From NCBI RefSeq assembly GCF_009827545.1, contig NZ_WTYS01000001.1:310001-374000 (forward strand): 64,000 bases of DNA. Reading direction: 5' to 3'. Shown here piece after piece: positions 6,980-16,350 of this stretch. Under the pieces are notes generated by a model, which saw only the letters and a program-made list of their open reading frames with translations, ran no database searches and was not told the DNA's origin. The stretch comes from Pontixanthobacter gangjinensis. Its GTDB lineage: Bacteria; Pseudomonadota; Alphaproteobacteria; Sphingomonadales; Sphingomonadaceae. The number at the start of each line of letters is the position of its first letter. Within the stretch, counting starts at the first letter, position 1. A program made the translations under genes and the position numbers.

Positions 6980-9415
6980 TTAATCGGGACTCATCGCCAG
7001 GCCTGCCAAGCCTTCTGCCTCGAGCAGGAGTTCGTCATCAACCGACCCCTGCGACACTCTCTCCTGTCCCATCATCACCATTGTCGGCACCGCAAGCGGG
7101 CTGACCCGGTCAAGCTCCAGATGAACCAGCTCGCCTGCAGCGCGGTCAAGCAAATCAGCCAACCGCCCAACATCCGTCAACCTAGCCCGCGCATCTGCCC
7201 ACGCCGCCTCAAGCAACAGATGGTCGGGCTCATGCTTGCGCAGCACCTCGTAAATCAGATCGGTTGAGAAGGTCACCTGCTTGCCGCTCTTGCGCTTGCC
7301 AGGTTGCTGGCGTTCAATCAGCCCCGAAATCACCGCCACCTCTCGAAATGCGCGGCGCAGCAAATGCGAATCCTGAACCCAATCGACAAATTCATCCGCA
7401 AGGATATCCGGCGATAACAACGGTACGGGGTCGGCAATCGGCTTTAAGCCCCAGACACCCAATGAATAGTCATTCGCCACAAACCCGCCCGGTTGCAGCC
7501 CCCTTTCCTCCATACGCCGGGTGATCAGCATTCCCAGTGACTGGTTCGCATTCCACCCTTCGAATGTGTAATAGACCGAGTAATACCGCTTGTGATGCGG
7601 GAAGCTTTCAACCAGCAGCTTGCCCGGCGCCGGCATAACCGACCGGTGATCCTGCGCCTCAAGCCACTCCCTGACATCGTCGGGAAACCTGCCCCATCCA
7701 GCGCGATCATCCAACAAGGCCCTAACCCTAGCTGCGAGATGCGTTGTCAGCGGCATCCTCGCGCCGCCATAAGACGGGATCAAAGCCGATTTCGATGTGG
7801 CACGAACGGTCACATCCATGTCCTTAATTTGCAAGACCTCAAGGCAAGTCCCGGCAAACGCAAAAGTATCGCCAGCGGAAAGAGAAGCGGCGAAGCCCTC
7901 GTCGACCCGTCCAAGCGAGCGACCATTCTTGAACCGCACTGTCAGCATCTCGCTGTCGATGATGATACCGGCGTTCAAACGGTGACGTGCGGCGTGTTCA
8001 GGGTGTGTCAGCCGCCAAGTGCCATCTTTCAATCGGACGATACGCTTGAAGCGGTCATAGGCACGCAGGGCGTAGCCGCCATTGGCGACAAAGCTAAGAA
8101 CCCGGTCCCAAATGTCATTGTCGATCCAGGCATATGACAAAGAGGAACGCACCTCCGCCATCAATTCAACTTCATGAAACGACCCGGCACAGGCGCAGGC
8201 CATTACATGCTGGGCCAGCACATCAAGGCCGCCATCGCGGAAATCCTCGCCATCACGCTGGCCTTCATCAACCGCATCCTTGGCGGCGGTTGCTTCCAAA
8301 AATTCAAAACGGTTGCCAGGCACCAGCAAGGCCCGGCTCGGGTTTTCAAGTTGATGATTTGCCCGCCCTACCCGTTGGAGCAGCCGAGAAGATCCCTTGG
8401 GCGCACCCATCTGCACCACGCAGTCCACATCTCCCCAATCGACCCCTAGATCGAGACTGGCTGTTGCCACCAATGCGCGTAATTCGCCGCGGGCCATCGC
8501 TCCTTCTACTTTGCGCCGCGCCTCGCGGCTGAGTGACCCGTGATGAATCCCGATCGGTAGTTTATCCTCGTTTACATCCCACAGGTTTTGGAAGGTATAT
8601 TCGGCTAGGAAGCGCGTGTTGACGAAGATCAACGTCACCTTGTTCGCCTTGATCTGTTCATACAGCTGCGGAATTGCCCAAGTCGCAGCATGCCCGCCCC
8701 AGGGCACACGTTCCTCCGTTGGCAGAAGAATTTCGACTTCGGGATCCGCGCCCGCTTCGGCAATCACCAGTGCGGTCTGGTCAAGGTCTCCCCATGGGGC
8801 GAGCCATTGCTGAAAAGATGCGGGTTCAGCCACCGTTGCGGACAGCGCAGCACGCTGCATTGCTGGTGCAATGGCCTGCAGCCGTGACAAGGATAGTGCC
8901 AGCAAATCGCCGCGTTTGCCTGTAGCGAAAGCGTGCACTTCATCGACCACAATTCGCTTCAATCCGCTGAACATCAGGAAACTGTCGGGATAGGAAAGTA
9001 GTAGCGACAGCGACTCCGGCGTTGTCAGCAGGATGTGTGGCGGCTTAGACCTTTGGCGTTTCTTCCGATCCGAGGGAGTGTCACCGCTGCGCGTTTCGAT
9101 TCGGATCGGCAACCCCATCTCCTCCACAGGAGTGATAAGGTTGCGCTGCACATCATGCGCGAGGGCCTTTAACGGTGAGACATAGAGCGTGTGCAAGCCG
9201 TCTGGAGGACCGACTTCGCCAAATTGGCTGGGGCAAAAGTCAGCCAGTGTCGGCAGAAACCCCGCCAGTGTTTTACCTGCCCCGGTATCAGCGACCAGCA
9301 TGGCATGCTTGCCAGCTTGCGAGGCTGCAAACATGTCCCTTTGATGCTGGCGGATCGTCCAACCCCGCCCGGCAAACCAGTCTTCAATTTCCTTCGGGAC
9401 TGCAGATCCGGTCAT
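6980..9415 (-). CDS. Lhr-family DEXH-box helicase (ligase-associated type)
   Basis: ATP-dependent DNA helicase of the short Lhr type linked to DNA repair. 811 residues with Walker A (VADTGAGKT, about 42-50), a DEVH box (VVDEVHAFA), the SAT motif (ALSATVAEP), and helicase motif VI region (LLQRVGRANHQ). These are followed by the Lhr winged-helix/beta-barrel C-terminal domain. In many alphaproteobacteria this gene stands beside an ATP-dependent ligase, a metallophosphoesterase and an exonuclease. None of these is next to it here, since the neighbours are exbD and a DUF2059 gene. The length is normal and no key motif is lost. Confidence 0.92.
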   Translation of the reverse strand: MTGSAVPKEIEDWFAGRGWTIRQHQRDMFAASQAGKHAMLVADTGAGKTLAGFLPTLADFCPSQFGEVGPPDGLHTLYVSPLKALAHDVQRNLITPVEEMGLPIRIETRSGDTPSDRKKRQRSKPPHILLTTPESLSLLLSYPDSFLMFSGLKRIVVDEVHAFATGKRGDLLALSLSRLQAIAPAMQRAALSATVAEPASFQQWLAPWGDLDQTALVIAEAGADPEVEILLPTEERVPWGGHAATWAIPQLYEQIKANKVTLIFVNTRFLAEYTFQNLWDVNEDKLPIGIHHGSLSREARRKVEGAMARGELRALVATASLDLGVDWGDVDCVVQMGAPKGSSRLLQRVGRANHQLENPSRALLVPGNRFEFLEATAAKDAVDEGQRDGEDFRDGGLDVLAQHVMACACAGSFHEVELMAEVRSSLSYAWIDNDIWDRVLSFVANGGYALRAYDRFKRIVRLKDGTWRLTHPEHAARHRLNAGIIIDSEMLTVRFKNGRSLGRVDEGFAASLSAGDTFAFAGTCLEVLQIKDMDVTVRATSKSALIPSYGGARMPLTTHLAARVRALLDDRAGWGRFPDDVREWLEAQDHRSVMPAPGKLLVESFPHHKRYYSVYYTFEGWNANQSLGMLITRRMEERGLQPGGFVANDYSLGVWGLKPIADPVPLLSPDILADEFVDWVQDSHLLRRAFREVAVISGLIERQQPGKRKSGKQVTFSTDLIYEVLRKHEPDHLLLEAAWADARARLTDVGRLADLLDRAAGELVHLELDRVSPLAVPTMVMMGQERVSQGSVDDELLLEAEGLAGLAMSPD

Positions 9416-9597
9416 TACTGTGCCCTAGCACCAAGTGCGAGTGGAACACATCGAACACAGTTATAGAACAAGAATTGATGCACGCGGATGGCTTCATTTA
9501 CCCTAGTTGGGCCGATAATCCCGCGATATTTGTGATTGCCTTCCATATGCCCGTCTTCGAGCATGCCTTTGCTGAGTAGGAAAGCTGCAAAAAACGC

Positions 9598-10434
9598 TTA
9601 AAATTCTTCAGCTTCAGCATCGTCTGCGGGCTCGGCATCCGCCAGTGCCGCAGGCGAAACACCCAAAATTTGAGCTAACTGCAATTTTTCGGTCCGGGAC
9701 AGTGCGGAATATTTGCGAGGCTCGCGCAGGCCCGCCATCGCTTCCTCCATGCCGCCAATCATTATTGGCATCATTTCCATCATCGCCGGCATCATCTCGT
9801 TCATAGCCGACATAACTTGCGGGTCGGTGTAGATCAGCATCGATTCAGCCGCATAATGCGCGCCTGTTGGGGTTTTAAAAAACGCGCTTAACTCGGCTAA
9901 TTCCAACTCGGAAAACCGCACCGCATAAGCGCGTGCCAGGCCGGCACGGTACGACGGCTCGATCTCTGTCATCAGATCAGTCACCATGGCAACCGTCATA
10001 TCCGTGCCAATCTTGGCCCGAGCCTGATAATCCGGATCCATAATCGCCATTGCCTCGCCAATCGTGCCTTCACTCTGCAAGTCGACCTGATCATATGGCA
10101 GACCGGTCAGCTTCACCAATTCGCTAGCGGGCATACCCATCATTGTGTCCATAATGCCGTCCATCATCGGCTTCATGGTTTCTTCCATCATCTTGGCATA
10201 GGTACCTTCGGGGAAGATCTGTCCGACCACCAATTGAGCAACCGGCAGGCGGCTTTCTTGTTCAGCTGTCAGCGGCTGTGGGGTTCCGAACATGCTGCCC
10301 ATCAATTCAAGCGCCCGCATATCTTCAGACACATCATCCTGCGCCGCGACAGGTGCGGCAGAGGTAAAGCTAACAAGCGCAAATGCACCGGCTGCGACCA
10401 AGGGTTTAAGAGTTGTGGGAATTTTCTTCAACAT
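9598..10434 (-). CDS. Secreted DUF2059-family protein, methionine-rich
   Basis: 278 residues with a clear Sec signal peptide (hydrophobic 10-28, AQA-type cleavage near PVAAQDD). The C-terminal half carries the DUF2059 pattern (YAVRFSELELAELSAFFKTPTG, then a helix with YTDPQVM). Two regions are strikingly rich in methionine: about 80-105 (MMEETMKPMMDGIMDTMMGM) and about 210-235 (MNEMMPAMMEMMPIMIGGM). The family function is unknown. The methionine clusters could bind copper or another soft metal, or simply form an amphipathic coil (inference). The tail is acidic. It lies 33 bases downstream of the phosphohexomutase gene on the same strand. Confidence 0.85.
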   Translation of the reverse strand: MLKKIPTTLKPLVAAGAFALVSFTSAAPVAAQDDVSEDMRALELMGSMFGTPQPLTAEQESRLPVAQLVVGQIFPEGTYAKMMEETMKPMMDGIMDTMMGMPASELVKLTGLPYDQVDLQSEGTIGEAMAIMDPDYQARAKIGTDMTVAMVTDLMTEIEPSYRAGLARAYAVRFSELELAELSAFFKTPTGAHYAAESMLIYTDPQVMSAMNEMMPAMMEMMPIMIGGMEEAMAGLREPRKYSALSRTEKLQLAQILGVSPAALADAEPADDAEAEEF

Positions 10435-10467
10435 TTTGCGGACCTTACATCAAAATCAGTTGCGGGC

Positions 10468-11898
10468 TTAATGCCCTGCAGTCTCTCCGCGTTCAAGACC
10501 TGACAAAGACAGTTGCTCGTCAATCTGCGCCATCAATCGCGCCAGCCCCTCGTCAGTGTCACTCTCAGCTCGAGCAACCAACACATCTTGCGTGTTGGAT
10601 GCACGCAGCAGCCACCAGCCATCATCAGTGGTCACACGGACACCGTCGGTGCCATCGACTTGAGCCGGACTCGCAGCCAACCGCTCCTTAACTTCGTCTA
10701 TCGCAGCAAATTTGCGGCTCTCATCAACTTGGAACCGCATTTCCGGCGTGTTGATCATTTGCGGCATATCGCTGCGCAACTGGGTAACCGATTTGCCTAA
10801 ATTGACTGCAGCGGCCATCAGACGGACACCAGCGTAGAGCGCATCATCATATCCGTAATATTCATCGGCAAAAAACACATGGCCGCTCATTTCGCCAGCA
10901 AGTGGCGAATTTGTTTCCTTCATTTTGGACTTAATCAGGCTGTGTCCGGTCTTCCACATCACTGGCTTCCCGCCATGCGCGGCGACATGGTCGAACAGAG
11001 CGCTGCTCGCCTTCACATCGGCGATAATGGTGGAACCAGGTAATCTTGCGAGGAGGTCTTCTGCATAAATCATTAGCAGTTGATCCCCCCATATGACGCG
11101 GCCTTCGCCATCGATTGCACCAATTCGGTCGCCATCACCGTCGAAAGCCACTCCGAAGTCGAGGTTCTTTTCCGCGACGAGCGTGCGCAGGTCCTCCAAA
11201 TTGGCCTCTACCGTTGGATCAGGATGATGATTGGGGAAATTACCATCGACGTCAGTAAACAGCAGATGATGTTCACCCGGCAGGCGGGCGGCCAGCAATT
11301 CAAGAGCGGGACCGGCTGCGCCGTTACCGGCATCCCAACCGATTTTGAGGCTATCCAATTGTCCATCAGTGAAAGCGGCGAGCGGAGCCAGCAAGCGATC
11401 AATATACTCGGCCATGATGTCGCGGTGCTCGAAAGTGCCGACGCCATCATCCCAGTCACCTGCTTCGGCCATCCGTCCGATGGTCAGGATGTCTTCCCCG
11501 AAGAACGGGCGCCCCTGAAATACCATTTTGAAGCCATTATAATTGGCGGGATTGTGGCTGCCAGTTATCTCAATGCCGCCATCCACATCTTCGGCTGAGG
11601 CGGCCGCATAATAGAGCATCGGGGTTGGTCCCATCCCGATCCGGACTGCATCGCACCCGCTGGCATTGATGCCTTCAACCAGAGCGTGCTCCAAAACGGG
11701 CGAACTGACGCGGCCATCATAGCCCACGGCAATTTTGGGGTTCACGCCCTCTGAACCACCTGCATCGGTCTGGGCGCGCTTCAACAAAGTTGCAAAGCCG
11801 CGTCCGATTGCGCGAGCATCTTCCGCCCCCAATGTTTCGCCAATAATACCGCGAATGTCATATTCGCGAAGGACGGTGGGGTCGAAATGATGGGGCAT
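10468..11898 (-). CDS. Phosphomannomutase/phosphoglucomutase
   Basis: Interconverts hexose 6- and 1-phosphates, supplying GDP-mannose or UDP-glucose for surface polysaccharides. 476 residues, the usual size of the ManB/AlgC class, with the phosphoserine loop TGSHNPANYNGFKM (about 110-123, active serine in SHN), the metal loop FDGDGDRIGAID, a sugar-binding EMSGHVFF segment, and the C-terminal phosphate-binding region (VRVTTDDGWWLLRASNT). ATG overlaps the stop of the upstream J-domain gene (TTA/CAT sharing a base), so translation is coupled. Which hexose it prefers cannot be read from sequence. Confidence 0.94.
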   Translation of the reverse strand: MPHHFDPTVLREYDIRGIIGETLGAEDARAIGRGFATLLKRAQTDAGGSEGVNPKIAVGYDGRVSSPVLEHALVEGINASGCDAVRIGMGPTPMLYYAAASAEDVDGGIEITGSHNPANYNGFKMVFQGRPFFGEDILTIGRMAEAGDWDDGVGTFEHRDIMAEYIDRLLAPLAAFTDGQLDSLKIGWDAGNGAAGPALELLAARLPGEHHLLFTDVDGNFPNHHPDPTVEANLEDLRTLVAEKNLDFGVAFDGDGDRIGAIDGEGRVIWGDQLLMIYAEDLLARLPGSTIIADVKASSALFDHVAAHGGKPVMWKTGHSLIKSKMKETNSPLAGEMSGHVFFADEYYGYDDALYAGVRLMAAAVNLGKSVTQLRSDMPQMINTPEMRFQVDESRKFAAIDEVKERLAASPAQVDGTDGVRVTTDDGWWLLRASNTQDVLVARAESDTDEGLARLMAQIDEQLSLSGLERGETAGH

Positions 11899-12206
11899 TA
11901 TGGGTCCTTTGAGGATTCGGGTGCCGGATAAGGCAATTCATTGAGCAACAGATCGCGCGCAGCATTGGCCTCGTGCACCTGGTCATTGGTGCCGCCGCGA
12001 TCTGGATGCACCATAGTGATCAATTGTTTATGTGCCTGTAAAACTTCCTGACGATTCGCTTTGTCGCTGACCCCAAGCAGTTTTCGTGCGCGAAAAAGCG
12101 CTTGCGAACGGGTGCTTTTGGTCTGCATCAGGTGCCACGGCCAGCGGCCAAAGATCAGCTTGCAGGCGGCAGATGCGATGGCCGCGAAGAATAGTATTTT
12201 CAACAT
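11898..12206 (-). CDS. Membrane-anchored J-domain protein
   Basis: 102 residues. A hydrophobic N-terminal segment (about 1-14) is followed by a short linker and a C-terminal J-domain (ARKLLGV...EVLQAHKQLITMVHPDRGGTNDQVHEANAARDLLL) with the essential HPD tripeptide that stimulates DnaK. This arrangement, an N-terminal anchor with a C-terminal J-domain, is like DjlA/TIM14-type co-chaperones and is common beside phosphomannomutase in sphingomonads as I recall. It overlaps pgm at its end and lies 3 bases after mipZ, so the three form one operon. Confidence 0.88.
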   Translation of the reverse strand: MLKILFFAAIASAACKLIFGRWPWHLMQTKSTRSQALFRARKLLGVSDKANRQEVLQAHKQLITMVHPDRGGTNDQVHEANAARDLLLNELPYPAPESSKDP

Positions 12207-12209
12207 AAT

Positions 12210-13046
12210 CTAAGCCAGCTCCAAACTGGGTTCGGCCTTGGCGATGCTCGGCAAATGCAGACTTGCGAGCAAGCTGCGCATTTCCTGCCGTGCGACCAGA
12301 TGGCTGGTGCCCAATTCGCCCAAATGCCCCTTGTCGAGCAGCGTTAGCCCCGACGGGAACAGCTCGCGATAGACGACTCTCTCGGACAGCCCCTTGGCAA
12401 CACGGAAGCCGGCGCGTTTGCTCAGCTCGCCGAGTGCCTTTTCAATTCGCTGCATATTGCGGGCCTCGGTGTGGCCGCTGCGGTTGCGGACCACGACCCA
12501 GTCAATTTCCTTACGCTTCTGCATCGCGCGCATTTTCCGGGTTTCCCAGATCAACTCGGCGTAGAAAGACAGGCGCCGAACCTTGAACGTCTCTGCATCA
12601 ACCTGGCCAATCAGATCGAAATCGACGAAGCTATCGTTCATCGGGGTGACTAGCGTATCCGCCTCGGTCGCGGAATGGCGCGCGAACAGATCATCCCGGC
12701 CCGGCGTATCGACTATCAGGAAATCCATCCCCTCACCAACTTTGGCCGCTAGCGCGTCAAACTCCTCTACGGTTTCGCCTTGAAAGACCGTGCATTGCGC
12801 TGTCGGCAATTCAATCCCGCGATTCGTGGTCAGCTCCCGCCGGTTCTCGAAATAACGATCCATTGTTCTCTGACGAGGATCGAGATCAATCGCCGCGACC
12901 TTCGCTCCGCCATAGGCCAGAGCAACTGCGACATGCACGGCCGTGGTCGATTTGCCGGTTCCGCCCTTCTCATTCGCGAAAGTAATTCGGTGCGGAGTTG
13001 TGTGGGCCAAGGTGGGCATCCTGTAATCTGGTTGTTTAACAGCCAT
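12210..13046 (-). CDS. mipZ: Division-plane positioning ATPase MipZ
   Basis: ParA/MinD-superfamily ATPase that in Caulobacter forms a polar gradient through ParB and keeps FtsZ from assembling away from midcell. 278 residues with the deviant Walker A motif ANEKGGTGKST (about 24-34), a Walker A'-like IDLDPRQRTMDRYFENR and switch VDTPGRDD. The RQRTMDRYFENR segment and the later KRKEIDWVVVRNR region are features I associate with MipZ rather than chromosomal ParA. First gene of a minus-strand operon with the J-domain protein and phosphohexomutase, and divergent from panC. Confidence 0.92.
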   Translation of the reverse strand: MAVKQPDYRMPTLAHTTPHRITFANEKGGTGKSTTAVHVAVALAYGGAKVAAIDLDPRQRTMDRYFENRRELTTNRGIELPTAQCTVFQGETVEEFDALAAKVGEGMDFLIVDTPGRDDLFARHSATEADTLVTPMNDSFVDFDLIGQVDAETFKVRRLSFYAELIWETRKMRAMQKRKEIDWVVVRNRSGHTEARNMQRIEKALGELSKRAGFRVAKGLSERVVYRELFPSGLTLLDKGHLGELGTSHLVARQEMRSLLASLHLPSIAKAEPSLELA

Positions 13047-13096
13047 ATTGGCGGCTAGAAACGTTGAACCCTACTTCTACCGGAGCCCCCGCAACC

Positions 13097-13957
13097 GTGC
13101 AAACAGTCAATCACCTCGAAATGTTGAGAAACACCGTCAGCGAATTGCGCGAAGGCGGTAAGACCATCGCTTTGGTGCCAACAATGGGCGCGTTGCATGA
13201 AGGGCATCTGACGCTAATGCGCGAGGCAGCGAAGTTGGCGGATCACGTTGCCGTGTCGATCTTCGTCAATCCCACTCAGTTCGGTCCGGGCGAGGATCTG
13301 GATGCCTATCCACGCCAGTTGGCTGAAGATTCTGCGATGCTTGAGAGCGAAGGCGTCGCACTGCTGTGGGCACCATCTGTGCAGGAAATGTATCCCGCCG
13401 GTTTCGCCAGCAACATCACTGTCAGCGGAGTAAGCAGCGGGTTTTGCGGTGCGGACCGGCCAGGCCATTTTGACGGGGTCGCTACCGTTGTGTGCAAATT
13501 GTTCCATCAGGTTTTGCCCGACATCGCCTGTTTCGGTGAAAAAGACTGGCAGCAATTGGCGGTCATCAGGCAAATCGCCCGCGACCTCGACCTCACGCGG
13601 CCCTTTGCGAGTGACATTATCGGCGTTCCGACTGTGCGCGAGCCGGATGGCCTCGCGATGAGCAGTCGCAATCGCTATCTGGATGAAGAAAGCCGCGCCG
13701 CCGCGGCGACCTTGCCGCGCGAAATGCGCGAGGCGATTGCGCGAATCGAGGATGGTCAGCACGTCGGCCGGACATTGGCCGCGCTGGAGGACGCTTTGCT
13801 AGGCGCCGGCTTCAGCTCGGTCGATTACGCCGATCTGGGCGATGCAGACAGCCTGGAATTGCTGGAGAAATTAGGCGACCGCAAAGGCCGCTTGCTCGTT
13901 GCCGCAAGAATTGGCGGGACCCGATTAATCGACAATATGCCGGTCGGGGCCCGCTAG
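13097..13957 (+). CDS. panC: Pantothenate synthetase
   Basis: Joins pantoate and beta-alanine with ATP to give pantothenate, for coenzyme A. The HIGH-like ATP motif is in VPTMGALHEGHL (about 24-35), followed by SIFVNPTQFG, the pantoate-binding FGEKDWQQL and the KMSKS-like MSSRN. The open frame also allows TTG at 13064, but GTG at 13097 gives the usual start (QTVNHLEML), a family-like 286 residues, and has GGAG 11 bases upstream, so I prefer it. Divergent from mipZ, convergent with the RNA helicase at 10 bases. Confidence 0.93.
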   Translation: MQTVNHLEMLRNTVSELREGGKTIALVPTMGALHEGHLTLMREAAKLADHVAVSIFVNPTQFGPGEDLDAYPRQLAEDSAMLESEGVALLWAPSVQEMYPAGFASNITVSGVSSGFCGADRPGHFDGVATVVCKLFHQVLPDIACFGEKDWQQLAVIRQIARDLDLTRPFASDIIGVPTVREPDGLAMSSRNRYLDEESRAAAATLPREMREAIARIEDGQHVGRTLAALEDALLGAGFSSVDYADLGDADSLELLEKLGDRKGRLLVAARIGGTRLIDNMPVGAR

Positions 13958-13967
13958 TTTCCAGCAC

Positions 13968-15938
13968 TTAGTCCGATTTGCGTCCGCCGCTCTTGGGATA
14001 GCCTGGTTTGCCCTTGGGTTTGGCATGGCCACGCTCCACACGCGGCCCGCGTTGTTTGACAGGCTTTTTACCGCTTGATTTCTCGCGATCCCACTTGCCG
14101 GGACGGACAGCACCACCACTTGATGAGCCATCACCGTCGCCTGAAGCTCCGCCCCCATAAGTAGAACCACTATAAGAGGCACCACCATCAGAACGCTTCT
14201 TGCCCTTATAGCCACCGCCAGAGCGGTTATCATTATTACGGGCATCACTACGGGCATCATGCCGCGGCTTCCCGCCATAAGGCTTGCGGCCGCCACCGGG
14301 CTTGCTGTTGTGGCGCGCTTGTTCGCGCGGGCCGCCGGCGCTGCGCTCAATTACGACCGGACGGTCATCGTCTTCGGAAGTTGAAGTACGCTGAACGGCG
14401 CCTTCGAATTTGTCGGCAATCGCAGTTGGCACCTGAAAGAATGTTTCATCCCCGCCAATCCGAATCGCGCCCACTTCGTTGCGCGTGATGTGACCACGGC
14501 GGCATAATAGCGGCAGCAACCAACGCGGATCTGCATTGTGCTTGCGGCCAATATCCATGCGGAACCAAACTGTGTCCTCGAATCCTGGACGGTGGCGATC
14601 CTGCTGCGCTTCTTTGCGCGCTTCGGGAGTGTTCGGAATCAGATCCTCTGGCTGAGGCATCTTGGCGCGGTGCGATTGCACCAGCATTGCGGCGATATCT
14701 TCCGGACTGCGTTCCGCAATCAGCCGCTGCGCCAAATTGCGGTCCTCTTCATCGACTTCCACCGGAGCAAGCAAGGTTTCCATCAACCGCTCACGGTCTT
14801 GCACGCGAATGTCTTGCGCAGTCGGCGCGCCAATCCAATCAGCGTTAATCTTGGCCCCGCGAAGCATCGATTCTACACGGCGGCGGCGCGGATACGGCAC
14901 CAGGATCACCGCGGTACCCTTTTTACCGGCACGACCTGTCCGGCCCGAACGGTGCTGCAAAGCTTCTGCATCGCGTGGAACTTCCACGTGGATCACAAGG
15001 CTGAGTGTGGGCAAATCGATACCGCGTGCGGCAACATCGGTGGCGACACAAACGCGCGCACGCCGGTCACGCATAGCCTGCATCGCTTGGTTGCGTTCCT
15101 GTTGTGAGTGCTCGCCCGACAGAGCCACAACCGCAAAGCCGCGTTCCTGCAAAGTCGCATGCAAGCGCCGCACCGCATCGCGAGTTGCGCAAAATAGCAT
15201 CGCGGTTTCCGCTTCATGGAAACGCAGCAGATTGACCACGGCATTTTCAATCTCGGAAGGCGAGATAGTCACCGCTTGATAAGTGATATCGCCATGACCA
15301 CGGTCATCGCCAACGGTCGAAATGCGTAGAGCATTTTGCTGATAACGCTTGGCGAGCGACACGATGGATTTGGGCATCGTGGCGGAGAACAACAACGTTC
15401 TGCGGCCATCAGGTGTCGCATCGAGGATCTCTTCAAGGTCTTCGCGGAAGCCCATATCGAGCATTTCATCCGCCTCATCGAGCACTGCCGCTTTCAATGC
15501 CGACAGATCGAGCGCGCCCCGTTCAAGGTGGTCGCGCAATCGACCAGGGGTTCCGACCACGATTTGAGCGCCACCGCGCAGCGAACGGCGTTCTTTGGAG
15601 GCGTCCATACCGCCGACGCAGGTGGTAACCCGCGCTCCGGTTTTAGCGTAAAGCCAGCTTAATTCACGGCTTACCTGCAAAGCTAGCTCACGAGTCGGCG
15701 CGATTACCAATGCAAGCGGCGCAATACCGTAAGGCACATTGCCTTCTTCCCCGAGCAATTGTTCAGCCATCGCCAGCCCGAAAGCCACCGTCTTGCCTGA
15801 GCCGGTTTGCGCGGAAACGATCAAATCGCGTCCCGCTGCTTCGGCTTCAATTACAGCAGATTGTACGGCTGTGGGTTTCTCATAGCCGCGTTCGGCCAGC
15901 GCTTCGCCAAGGATTGGCGGCAGTTCGGTAAAATTCAT
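13968..15938 (-). CDS. DEAD-box ATP-dependent RNA helicase with DbpA-type RNA-binding domain
   Basis: 656 residues. The RecA-like core has the Q motif (PTAVQ), Walker A AQTGSGKT (about 43-50), DEAD in LDEADEMLDMGF, SAT, and HRSGRTGRAGKKG. After a linker, a DbpA-like RNA-binding domain is seen (WFRMDIGRKHNADPRWLLPLL... about 475-535). The tail from about 560 is a basic Gly/Ser/Arg/Lys-rich disordered region that should bind RNA nonspecifically. The layout fits the CsdA/DeaD group that acts in ribosome assembly and mRNA turnover, often cold-induced. Tandem-like codons in the tail give the local low complexity. Confidence 0.93.
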   Translation of the reverse strand: MNFTELPPILGEALAERGYEKPTAVQSAVIEAEAAGRDLIVSAQTGSGKTVAFGLAMAEQLLGEEGNVPYGIAPLALVIAPTRELALQVSRELSWLYAKTGARVTTCVGGMDASKERRSLRGGAQIVVGTPGRLRDHLERGALDLSALKAAVLDEADEMLDMGFREDLEEILDATPDGRRTLLFSATMPKSIVSLAKRYQQNALRISTVGDDRGHGDITYQAVTISPSEIENAVVNLLRFHEAETAMLFCATRDAVRRLHATLQERGFAVVALSGEHSQQERNQAMQAMRDRRARVCVATDVAARGIDLPTLSLVIHVEVPRDAEALQHRSGRTGRAGKKGTAVILVPYPRRRRVESMLRGAKINADWIGAPTAQDIRVQDRERLMETLLAPVEVDEEDRNLAQRLIAERSPEDIAAMLVQSHRAKMPQPEDLIPNTPEARKEAQQDRHRPGFEDTVWFRMDIGRKHNADPRWLLPLLCRRGHITRNEVGAIRIGGDETFFQVPTAIADKFEGAVQRTSTSEDDDRPVVIERSAGGPREQARHNSKPGGGRKPYGGKPRHDARSDARNNDNRSGGGYKGKKRSDGGASYSGSTYGGGASGDGDGSSSGGAVRPGKWDREKSSGKKPVKQRGPRVERGHAKPKGKPGYPKSGGRKSD

Positions 15939-16124
15939 GGGACTCGCAATGTCTAAAGGTCGCCTGATTGCCTGTATGACATTGGGAGACGCTATTTTTC
16001 AGCCGCACCTCGCGACTTGTAATAATGCGCTATACACACATACTGCCGGTTTGGCTTCCCCTTTTTTGTGCAAGTGCGAACAGATGCATTGGGGAGCAGG
16101 AAATCTTGGAGGGGACGGTCTGGA

Positions 16125-16137
16125 GGTAAGGGGAATC
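16125..16137. repeat. Left attachment-site repeat
   Basis: GGTAAGGGGAATC, identical to the T-arm part of tRNA-Gly at 23418-23430 and in the same direction. The surroundings also match: TGGAG just before, and AA two bases after. It sits in the 412-base gap (15939-16350) between the RNA helicase gene and the HUH gene; apart from this repeat and the boxes at 16194-16217 I see nothing else in that gap. Confidence 0.75.
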
Positions 16138-16193
16138 CAATAGAAGCTCATAAACCCCAGAATTACGGTATTTAGATACTACAGCGTTTGCCA

Positions 16194-16217
16194 GATACCC
16201 CCATAAATACCCCCAAA
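16194..16217. repeat. Integrase arm-type boxes, left end
   Basis: GATACCCCCA and AAATACCCCCAAA lie side by side, 57 bases inside the left att repeat. The same ATACCCCCA core recurs four times near the integrase start (23235-23297). Paired short boxes inside both ends are what arm-type binding sites of a tyrosine integrase look like; the assignment is inference. Confidence 0.6.
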
Positions 16218-16350
16218 TTGATTGGTGGCTTGACCGAAGTCGATGTAAATTTCGTGGGTCCTAGGTTTTCATCAATTGCAGGCCAAAGCGCCAATGGACC
16301 ACTTTTTTTGGTCCTGCCGCTGCAACCGTCCGTGTAATCAGTTTGAAGTT

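Noticed and set aside
13064-13096. TTG start of panC at 13064
   Set aside because: The added 11 residues are not typical of PanC and no RBS is near; GTG at 13097 fits family length and start.
14100-14300. Repetitive GGC/ACC-type DNA in the helicase tail as a possible satellite or CRISPR
   Set aside because: It is coding low complexity (Gly/Ser/Lys/Arg-rich tail) without regular unit or spacers; no CRISPR array is visible anywhere in the window.
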